Below are positions 33,862 to 42,987 of a stretch of 64,000 bases of DNA, in pieces; position 1 is the stretch's first letter; each line of letters starts with the position of its first letter. The notes under the pieces were generated by a model. The model saw nothing but the letters and a program-made list of their open reading frames with translations. It did not search any database and was not told the DNA's origin. The stretch covers positions 19,916,501 through 19,980,500 of the forward strand of contig NC_088921.1 in NCBI RefSeq assembly GCF_038396675.1, written 5' to 3'. A program made the translations under genes and the position numbers. Source of the stretch: Hydra vulgaris. Taxonomy: Eukaryota > Cnidaria > Hydrozoa > Anthoathecata > Hydridae.

Positions 33862-34230
33862 GGTGACTCTAGTTATTAAAAAAACATACACGTTTTCCTC
33901 CCTCCCCCCCCCCCCCCCCATCCACCCTGGAAGACCTCTTCGGGAAGGCCCTGCTTATTTTGTTTTAATTTTACAAAACTTGGTTTTGCATCTTAATGAT
34001 TTAATAATTTTAATTAAAATCATATTAAACAACTTTTTTTATTTCACATAGTTGATGGATACTCAGTTAATAAACTTTTCAGACAACGCCGACTTTCATT
34101 GGATAGCATGCCTGAAGATTCAAGACTTCACGACAAATTTATTGAACAATATGATGAAACCGTTAATCAAAAAATGAGAGATAAACGTGAAGTAATAATG
34201 GATAACTCATCCGGTGATGATAACATATGA
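33580..34230 (+). CDS. Small secreted peptide precursor, copy B (two exons)
   Basis: Exon 1 is 33580-33625 (same 15 residues as copy A), donor ACAG|GTAAAT; exon 2 is 34052-34230. The product is 74 residues, identical to copy A except just after the RQRR site. There copy B reads LSLDSMPEDSRL where copy A reads LSSMDNAPEDSSF, with one codon fewer. The signal, RQRR and DKR sites, and the C-terminal tail are unchanged. The intron is 426 nt against 154 in copy A because a hAT-type MITE has inserted. The differences cluster at the N-terminus of the predicted mature segment. Function unknown. Confidence 0.72.
33682..33953. mobile_element. 272-bp hAT-type MITE in the intron of copy B
   Basis: The termini are CAGGGCCGTCCCGAA and its complement TTCGGGAAGGCCCTG (one mismatch). 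It is flanked by an imperfect 8-base duplication, cgtatatt / cttatttt. The matching place in copy A (about 31535) is an empty site, tgtatttt, confirming the insertion boundaries. The interior has a (TTA)n run (33816-33861) and a C-run. It is younger than the segmental duplication. Confidence 0.82.
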
Positions 34231-35023
34231 GGCATTATTTTTTTAAACTAAAAAACAATTTATAAATAAAACTGCACTCAAATATATGCAATAAATGCAA
34301 ATAAAAATACAATTAGATCTAATATAAAGATATTAGAAACAATGAATAAGGTGTGTTATAAATGTTATATATAATATTGCATATAAAATTTCCTTGAAAA
34401 TAAAAAAATATTTTATAATCTTATTTTTAATAACAAAGCTGACACGCAGCGTCTTATTTGTAATAACAAAGCAGTAGCAGTATAGCATGGCTACTAGATA
34501 GACTATACTGTTTTTAAGTACCCAAGTACCTTGCGGTGTTAAGCCAACCGCGTTTAACGTTAGCGCAGACAAATTGGGTTTTCATTTAAGCATTTTTATT
34601 ATACATGTTTAGCTGTACATACTTACATGCAACTCTAAACTTATCTTATATTTTATAATATTATAAATATTTTATAGTTTAAGAAAAATATTTATAACTA
34701 TTCAACTTTACGCTTTGAAGATTATTCTGAAAAAGTCAAAAAGGCGATTTAAAAATTGATTAAAAAATTAAAAAATGATTTAAAAAAAGTTAAAATGTTA
34801 ATAATTTAGGGTAGCGGTTGTAGCGCTAAACAAATATTTTATTGCTGTACTCAAACGTATTAGGTTGTCATTTGATAAACTGTTAAAGTTTCTCTTGAGA
34901 TTATGTTATATAAATACCATGATAATGAATGTCTTGTTCGCAATCACATTTAGAAATCAAACATCAACGGACTCAAACACTCAACTAAATTTCAACAACT
35001 CTTCTTTGTTTTTCTTTTCTTTC

Positions 35024-35104
35024 TTTATTATTAATTTATTTTTGATATTACGTTAAGATGTTTTAAACATCTTAATGTAATATCAAAAATAAATTAATAA
35101 TAAA
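35024..35104. repeat. Near-perfect 40-bp-arm hairpin, only in copy B
   Basis: The arm from 35024 (tttattattaatttatttttg onward) pairs with 35065-35104 over 39 of 40 bases with almost no loop. Copy A has only the right-arm sequence (cttaatgtaatatcacaaat near 32475), so the left arm was copied in reverse after the duplication. Confidence 0.85.
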
Positions 35105-35339
35105 TAAAGTCCACTCTTACGTAAAGCTACAGCGGCTACTAGCAAGCAGGCGTGGCAAAGCTTATTACATGGCTGTTTTCAAATAAAATTGAGCCGTACT
35201 CAAATAAACCTCTATGAATAATAACATATGTTTAAGGGTTCCTTTTTTAGGATAAAATGATAAAGGTCAATCAAATTAAAATCAATTAAAAAGCGAAAAT
35301 CAGAGTTTCTTTCAGACACAATTTTAGAAGACTTCAGCA

Positions 35340-36357
35340 GTTTTTGCTCCAAATGTTTTTTAGAAGACTTCAGCAATTGAAGAGCGTTTTTTCAAAAGGG
35401 ACATAAGTCCATTTTTGTCGAAATTGAGTTTTGTATACTTTTGGGTTTTATAATGTAAATGGCACGTTTCTGACTACGTTAATGTGGACAAAAAATTATA
35501 CATCCACTTTTTTCCCAGTGTTTTTACTTTTTTAAATAGAGCGCGTATGAATTTTAAATTTTAACAAAAAAATGAAATCCCGAATATTTTATCACCTTTA
35601 CTTATCGTGTAATAAGGGTGAGGTGGTCAAAGTATTAGGGTTCTAAAAATTTGTGTTATCATTTTTATAAGTCTATTTTTATAAATCTAAATAAACTTAA
35701 TTCGCAAACATAAATCACACGAAATATAATTTGTCACCATAACTACTTTTTCTCTAAAAAAATGTAGACTTAAGCCCTTTTTGAAAAACCTCTCACATTT
35801 TATACCGTTATAAGTATATTAAAAAAAAGAGAAAATTTTAATAGTAAAATTATTTTTATTAAAATCACAATAAACTACAGCTAACAAAAACAAAAAATAT
35901 TATTTGTTAAAAATTTAAATAGTTAATTTTTTTTGTTTTTTCAAAACATGTAAAATATGACTTATGTCCCTTTTGAAAAAACGTTCTTTAATTATTTTTT
36001 GCTCTATATGTTTATCGAAGACTTCAGCAATTATTTTTTGCTCTAAATGTTTTTTAGAGCACTGGATGTTTTACCGTGCATCAATGCTAAGAAATGCGGA
36101 AAAACTTTCTCTTTAAAATAGATTTTCTAAAATTTATTTTTTCGCGCTGCTCAAAGGCAGATTTGATTTATTGACGTTACAGTACTCTAAGTTACTCGGC
36201 TAGTTTTTTTTATTATAAAATTCTTTTGCATATATTGTTAAAAAGCTCAAGTTTTTTAACTAAATTTTATAAAAAACAAAACTTTATTATGTTTTTGTTA
36301 ACTAACGTTACATGAAAATTGTTAAAGTTCTTTCGTTATTTTCTTGAAATATATATA
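35340..36357. other. Sequence without a recognised gene
   Basis: Repeated short phrases such as agaagacttcagcaatt and tttttgctctaaatgttttt occur at 35335-35370 and again near 36010-36060. The phrase cttatgtcccttttgaaaaa near 35960 is the complement of ttttcaaaagggacataag near 35390. Together these outline an inverted structure of about 600 bases (35380-35990) that may be a decayed foldback element. No ORF. Confidence 0.45.
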
Positions 36358-36365
36358 GTTTATAA

Positions 36366-37130
36366 TAAGCTTCAGCATCCCGGTTCAAAAAAATAACGTT
36401 ACGCGACGTTACGTGACGGCAACTTTTGTCCCAATTGAAACGTTACGTTCCGGGAATAACGTGACGTTCCGATTGAACAACCGCACTCGAAAATTTGAAT
36501 CAAGACGAACCAAGAATAACGTCATATCTCATATTGTTAAATTATTTTATTTCAATTAATGATTCAAAACTTAGAAATGATAATTTGTAAATTGAAACAT
36601 TTTATTTTTTTGCATGGACAACGGTTACCCGTCATTTGATAATGCTGCCCAGGCAGTAACCAACGGGCAGGTACCCGGGCAACCGGGTTAACAGCCTTAG
36701 TTATGATATCAACCAAAGTTAGATAAAGCGCTATTTACGGGGTGCGTTATTTACATTCGTTTTTAAGCATAATTTCTTAAATAACAATTGCTTTTAACGC
36801 GCATTTTGTGTTAAAAAATTTTTATTTTAAAAATTTATAAATAAACATCTTTGGAAAAGTGCGGTAACGTAACGGAACGTCACGTTATGTCACGGTATTA
36901 AACGAAAAAAACTAGTGCGGTTTGATCTTGGTTGGTGCGGTTTTCCAATCGGAAAATGAACTGGGACGTGCGGTTTCAACCGTTACCGCACCAACCTCGT
37001 CCCGATTGAACCAAGACATTACCGTACTTTAAAAATTTTTGTCTCGATTCATTTTTACCGTTACATACCTACCGGTATAACGTGATTCCCAGTTCATTTT
37101 GGGAATAACGTTCCGGGACGCCGAAGCTTA
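36366..37130. mobile_element. 765-bp non-autonomous element rich in CGTTACG words, 8-bp target duplication
   Basis: The termini are TAAGCTTCRGCRTCCCGG at 36366-36383 and its complement at 37113-37130. The flanks are an exact 8-base duplication GTTTATAA (36358-36365 and 37131-37138). The ends of the interior carry many acgttacg, gtgacgtt, cgtaacgg and gtgcggt words, unusually CG-rich for this window. There is no ORF of note. An 8-bp duplication fits hAT, P or Merlin-type transposases; the ends do not decide which. Confidence 0.85.
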
Positions 37131-37489
37131 GTTTATAAAGTATAAAATCTGACCAACAACAATTTGATCGTGATAGCACCATTTTCACGCTAAATTAATT
37201 CCGACTATGCAAATAAATTCTTGGTAAAATAACATTTTACAATGATACTTTTTTATCACGCGACAATGAGAAAATCCGTTCAAAAATTAAATGTTATGTT
37301 TTTACATTAAAACATTTTTACATTAAAACATTAAAACGGTTTTACAACGTAAAACATTAAATGTTACGTTTTTACTTTTAAAGTTTTAAATAGCGATGCT
37401 TAGTTAAAGCACATTTTAAATTTGTGTAACGTAATTTAAAATTACGTGGATTTACTTACGTTCTGGCGATTTTTCGTTAATTTATTAGG
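37131..37489. other. Spacer between two transposons
   Basis: AT-rich with repeated short acattaaaacg and aacgttaaa-type words near 37290-37370. No gene. Confidence 0.4.
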
Positions 37490-38035
37490 CCGGGTCATAG
37501 CGTTCTCTACTACAGGCCTATTCATCGCGCAACCGGATTTTTTTGTGGAGGCCTACTTTTTTACGGCAAAAAAAATAACTTTGTTAAAGCTAAAAAATAA
37601 CTTTATTAAAGCTAAAAAGTATTTTTAATTCTCTGTATAGCCTAATAATTTTTTTTTGATAAAAAAAGAAAAAGAAAGAAAAAATAATCTTAAGTAATAA
37701 ACAATGTAAATAAAGGGCAAAGAAATTTTTTCTATATTAAAATTTCACACATTTACATAATTATATACTTTCAGCTTTAGTTTCGGCTTTAACATCTAAA
37801 TACAAAATTGATATTTTTTTATATTGAGTAGAAATGTTATTAAACCAAACAAAGAATATTAGATAAATTTTGATTAAAATTGTTAACAAAATCTAAAAAA
37901 AAAAACAACTACTATATGAAACTTTTACAGATCTTTTATAAAATATTTTTATAATATAAATATTTATAATATATATAATATAAAACTTTTATACTATATA
38001 TATATATTATAAATAATAGACAACTAAGTAGACTT

Positions 38036-40553
38036 CTAAGAGATTTTTAATACTTTTAGTGCAGGTTCTTTGCCAGATCTTGGAGTGACAGTGGTACATA
38101 AATTTTTTTTAAAAATGTTGCTCAATATTACACAATGATGTTCTTCCATATCCAATAAATAATAGTCTGATATAATCATAAAAATACTGCTTAAAGATTT
38201 TCTGCAAACATGATCTTTAACTATTTGAAAAATTACAAAACAAAAAAATGTCCATTGGCACAAATTATCAGTTGGAATTTTTAATCCACCACAATCCAAA
38301 AATTTAGAAAACTGACCATATTTTTGATAATACAACGTTGTTTGATCTAAAAGTACATAATCAGTTCATTCTTTATCATTTCGTGAAACATAACCAGCAA
38401 TGTAAATAAGTGATATTTTGACATCATCAGCAATAGAAGATTCTAGATCTTGCAAGTTATCAAGAATTTCGCAGCAGTCTTCAGACAATTTGTAATGGCA
38501 TAACACACATTGATGACCAGACTTCACATTAAAATTGTCAATACCTACATTTAATTTCAAAAGTAAAGATGCATGTTTGATACGTAATTTTTCAATAACT
38601 TGTTGAACACTAAGAAAATAAGTACCACCAGATCCTTGACGAAGTATACTATATTCTTTTTCCAGGTGATCTGATGTAAATTGACCCAGAAGTACATAGT
38701 TTTGCGTAGTGTTAAGTAAATATCTACATAAATCTACTAGTCCATAACAAGTTTGATGTATACAAGTTGCAGTATCTTTAGAAAGCTGTTTAATACGCTT
38801 ACCTTTGGGACCTGCCATTTTAACTACCATATCACCAAATTGTAGTATTAAATTTAAACGCTTGTCATCAGGATTATTGATAACAGCCTGCAAAGAATCA
38901 TTATGCCTTGTATCAGCACCAATAGCTTTGACATTCAAAATTTTCCACCAAATAATAACTTTATTGATAAATATGGCAGTGTCGTTAACATCACTATGAA
39001 TCATGTCAGGATGTTGCAAAAGAGCAGCGTAAGTTTTTTCAGAAAATACTCTTAAACCGTCAATACACACTGTTGTTCAACAGGTTTAAGAGAAATAGAA
39101 ATTTCATTCAGGTCAGATAACTTTAGAAAGCTTCTGGATTCTGCATAATAAAGCTGCTTTAAATGAGTCCATTTTGCAATCCTGGTTACTCCGTTATCGT
39201 CAAATATTAATTCCTGAGTTTTTTCAGTTAACCAAAGATTACGAATATTTTTTATGAGGTGTACAAAATCATAAAGTAAATACTTTTCATCTACTGTTAA
39301 CCATGGTTTTCCTGGAACGATCGTGTACATTTAAAAAAAAGCCTGATTAACACGATTCCCATCACATATAATAGCTTTTACGTTTGCACTGACTGAATCA
39401 ATTATTTGATTGGTTTAATTAATCTGTTCAAACAAAAAATCAGATCGTAATTTTGATATTGGTATCATTTTAATTAACACCTTTGGACCTCCGTTTAAAC
39501 AAACAGCCATAATCCCTAACAATGTTTTGGACAATTCCACTGGGTTATCCTCCGATCTACCAAAAATAGTTCCACCATGGTAAAGCAAACTTTTTTTAAC
39601 ATATATTTCATCATGTAGTATGATACATAATTTCTGCTTATCCGGAAGAGAGTTAAAAATTGAATAAATAAATTTGTTTTCATTAATATTAGAAATTTTT
39701 GAAGTAATTTGAGTCAGTGTTGAAATAGATGGAAGTTGATAATCATTTCTTAAGCGATTATATAATGCCCTTGATGTTGAAAAATATACAAAAGAGCGTA
39801 TAAGTATTTCAGGTGTATAAAGTTTATTTCCAACTGTTTTTGGTCCCATAACTGAAATATGTTGCATAATTACTTCTTTTTTATTGTCTGTTTTCAAGGA
39901 GCTTAAAAAACGAAGTATCTCATCAAACTTAGACCAGGTATTAACAGTTATGATTCGATTTACTGTTAAGCTAGAAATGTGACACTTAATCCCATAATGA
40001 AATGTTTCAAAGGTAAGACTTTCATAAATTTTAATAACAAAAAAAGGAATTCCATTAAAAAATTGCAAAGATTGTATAAAAATACAGCCATCAACCATAA
40101 ACGATAAAATTGGATATTGGTGATCATTGCTATTGATAAACTTGTTTTTAATGTCACAAAAAGTAGCTTTATCCCTTTTAAGAAATGTGTCTAGCTCATC
40201 ATTTAATGTACTTCTAATGCCACTTAAGGATCTTTTGGTAGTTCTTTCAGTTGGATTAGAAGTTGGAATTTGAGATAAAGGTATTCCCAGCCAAACAGAA
40301 GGAGGATTTTTGGTCAACGTTTTCCTCCACGCACTATAACTGTATCAAAATTTGGAGGCCAGTGTAACTCACAGATAACAGTATACTTTTTAACAACTAA
40401 ACCAGAGTTTGGAATAGCTTTTATCCATTTTTCACGCTCAACGTTATCACTTGGAAACCGATAAACTGATATTTTATTAACTTTACTAGATATATTGTTT
40501 TTTTCACTTTGATAGTTGGTGTGACAAGCATACACACAACATTTATTTGGCAT
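38036..40553 (-). pseudogene. THAP-domain P-element-type transposase, broken
   Basis: The start MPNKCCVYACHTNY at 40553 opens a THAP zinc-binding domain (C-x-C..C..H pattern ending ELHW), residues 1-70. A frameshift near 40317 leads to KNPPSVWLGIP, then a 300-residue block with the RNase-H part (LHDEIYVKKSLLYHGGTIFG). A stop follows LFEQIN near 39417. A run of T at about 39333 shifts frame into MYTIVPGKPWL and DFVHLIKNIRNLWLTE (the P-family HLLKNIRNNW motif). The 39070-38366 block has LGQFTSDHLEKEYSILRQGS, the family's FSSDPLE..RYRQLSG region. A tail ends near 38036. About 800 codons in all. Inactive. Confidence 0.85.
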
Positions 40554-40704
40554 GATGATTTAATCTAAATTTTTATAAATATTTTTTTATAATTTTATAA
40601 ATATATTATTCGCTTTGAATTAAATCTGAAACTCCATGTTTAAATTGTATAAGTTCATTAACATTGTATTATATTTCATTATTTAAATATATATCAATGA
40701 TATA

Positions 40705-40935
40705 TATGAGATCAGTGGTTCAGACCAGATAAAATGTCATGTTGTTTATGATATTATCATAAACAACATGACATTTTATCTGGCCTGAACCACTGACCTC
40801 AATAATAACTGATCTCAATAATAACACTGATAATATAACTGATCTCAATAATAACAATAATATAACTGATCTCAATAATAACAAATCACTGATCTCAATA
40901 ATAACAATTATTATTGAGATCAGTGGTCTGAACGT
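40705..40935. repeat. Nested palindrome with direct repeats at the P-like element's promoter side
   Basis: 40710-40753 pairs with 40755-40798 over about 42 of 44 bases with a 1-2 base centre. Next come four or five copies of ctgatctcaataataac, then the complement (ttattattgagatcagtggt) closing at about 40930. The outer gagatcagtggt words make it a foldback within a foldback. Confidence 0.85.
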
Positions 40936-41029
40936 GGAGAAATAATATTTCTTGCCGTAAAAAAGTAGGCCTCCACAAGAAAATCCAGTTGCGCGATGAA
41001 TAGGCCTGTTGTAGAGAACGCTGTGGGCC

Positions 41030-41302
41030 GGGTGAATAAAATAAGCAATTGCTTTTACTCAGTAATTGGTCAGCTTTACGCGAATAAAAACTTTAAAAAC
41101 TTTAAAAATTTTGCTTTAGTTTTTATTTACGAAAAGTACGTTTTTATTATTATTTACGAAAAGTAGTTTTTATTTACGAAAAAACATTTACTGAGAAAAT
41201 TGCTTAACTTTACGTGAATAAAAGTTTGACCAAAACTTAAAAAGTTTTTATTTACGTAAAGCTGACCAATTACTAAAAAAAATGTTCATTTTTTATTCAC
41301 CC
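41030..41302. mobile_element. 273-bp MITE at the edge of the P-like element
   Basis: It begins gggtgaataaaa and ends ttttattcaccc. Inner arms aattggtcagctttacgcg and complement pair over about 35 more bases. It is flanked by GCC on both sides (41027-41029 and 41303-41305), a possible 3-bp target duplication. With the MITE removed, the P-like terminus would continue cctattg, which better matches the taggcc seen at the left end. Confidence 0.7.
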
Positions 41303-42987
41303 GCCTATTGTTTACAAAATAAAGTACGTCATTAAGTAACTATTATTTTGTCGCGTTGGTTTGACGAGGTTCTAACTGAAACTCATTATATTAGGAGAAT
41401 TTAAGAAAAAAATCTTATATATTTTTTTAATGTTATTAAAATTATTCATATTATTGTTTTTTTTATTTGTTTATGCATTCTTATTTTGGTTGACATATAA
41501 ATATAAATAAAAATAAGAATTATATAAATATTTTTATTTAGACATATAAAAAAAAAAAAAGATTTCTTTGCTATTCTCTTAATATAAAAAAATTCAGTAA
41601 AAACCTTTTTGTTTTTGTTTTAGTGAACCAAATCGTTTGTTTGGGAGGTCATCCATAAGGCACGTCACCCTATATTCGTCAATTCTTAACTAGGCCAGTA
41701 AATCGAGCCGAACTAGCCAATCTTGCCAGTGTCATTTTTAGCAATAAGTTCGCCCTCCTTTGGCCAGACTCAAAACTTTTTAGCTTATTTTATTCTTTAG
41801 ACTTACAGTTTTCATACAAAATAGCTAAAGCTTAATTTGCAATTTAAGTAGGCAAATATTTGCTGCGCGTGTAGCGTAATTTAAAAATGAAATTGCCCAT
41901 ATGAAGTTATAAAATTTATTAAAGTGTTTATATTTATATTTCGTCATTTACTAAGATATGCTATATTTAACTTCATGCAACAAATTTGCACTTTTTGTTT
42001 CGTGTGGCTTTATTGATAACTTTTACTTCGCAATTGTAGCTAGTCGATCTTAAATTCGAATAACAATAAACTGTTAATAGACATAATTAATCTTTAAGAA
42101 CAAAATAAAGAGATTTTATTACTAAAAACCACAAATCTGCTTTTGCGGTTTTTAGTGATAGAATTCCAAAAGATATTGAGAGAAATTTGAAATCCTCGAT
42201 GAATTGGTGGTATATAAAAGAATAGAGAATAATTTTCAAGCAAACTCTTGAATAAAACATTTCAAAATGATCTCCTTTTTTCTTTTTTTTACGATTTTTC
42301 TTTAATATATGTATATATTTAATGCATGTACATATAGTGGTGACGTAATTATTGTGTGTTTTGATCGTATTAAGGTGATATAACACCAAATAAATAAAAA
42401 AAATGAAACCCAGTGGGCACAGTATGTTTTTAAAACGTTCTTTGAACCTTATAAAAACGCCTAAAAAACGTTTTAAAAACGTACCGTGCCTACTGGGAAT
42501 AAACCTCCAAAATAAAAATGCTTTTAAATACAGTTTACGCAAATAATTTAAATAAAAAAAGAAAACATTTTTTTTTTTTTTAAATTAGCATTTAGGACCA
42601 TAATGGCGAAAAATCAAAAAATGCGTTTTTGGACTAAATTTCAAAACATAATATCTAAGGCTAGCCATCTTCATAATACCTGAAATTTTGTACACTTACT
42701 CTAAACATTATTTTATTCCATTTTACAGAGAGATTTTTCAAATATCAAAGTAAATGATGAGTTATGTAGATTTTCCTCATATTTTTTATTTTTTTTTTGA
42801 CGTTTTAGAGAGATCTGACAAAAAAAAAAAATTACTGATCATATTTCGAGCAAGTACTGAAACTTTCAGATCAAATGAACAATGCTAACTCAAGAAACTG
42901 TGTTTTGAAGTTTAAGCAAAAGTGAAAAAACGCGAACTGAGATAAACAGCTTTGAAAAATTCTTGATATATTGTTTACAATATTAAT
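41303..42987. other. AT-rich sequence with a lone MITE terminus and a small foldback
   Basis: At 41645-41670, gggaggtcatccataaggca matches the end of the MITE at 15697 but has no partner nearby. 42409-42497 is a foldback listed separately. A 151-residue minus ORF (42542-42087) runs across the foldback and is lysine/isoleucine/phenylalanine-rich; I do not consider it a gene. Confidence 0.45.
42409..42497. repeat. cccagtgggca foldback, copy 3
   Basis: 89 bp: cccagtgggcacagtatg at the left, accgtgcctactggg at the right. The interior is aaaacgttctttgaacc / cctaaaaaacgttttaaaa. Same family as 32989-33106, with a shorter middle. Confidence 0.8.

Larger units (their letters stand above)
30634..35335 (+). 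repeat. Tandem segmental duplication carrying the small peptide gene
   Basis: Copy A (about 30634-32752) and copy B (about 32753-35335) align from the block gtggcgt..ggaaggcacc upstream, through both exons of the peptide gene, to ttagaagacttcagca downstream. Identity is high in the gene and lower in flanks. Copy B is longer because of a MITE in the intron (33682-33953) and a newly formed hairpin (35024-35104). A cccagtgggca foldback is present in both copies, so it predates the duplication. Confidence 0.88.
37490..41029 (-). mobile_element. P-element-like (THAP) DNA transposon
   Basis: Long inverted repeats: 37490-37568 (through tagcgttctctactacaggc to tacttttttacggcaa) and its complement at 40952-41029, about 80 bp with few mismatches. 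They enclose a minus-strand THAP-domain transposase and, at the promoter side, a nested palindrome (40705-40935). The exact outer ends are blurred because a MITE starts at 41030. No clear 8-bp target duplication was found. Confidence 0.78.

Noticed and set aside
33739..34051. Poly-asparagine and poly-leucine ORFs on opposite strands
   Set aside because: They arise from the (TTA)n run inside the hAT-type MITE.
31431..34230. Peptide genes as members of known Hydra antimicrobial or toxin families
   Set aside because: There are no cysteines, no cationic C-terminal block and no match to arminin-, hydramacin- or periculin-type layouts that I can recognise.
42087..42542. 151-residue minus ORF as a gene
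   Set aside because: It crosses a foldback repeat, has low-complexity composition and no recognisable domain.
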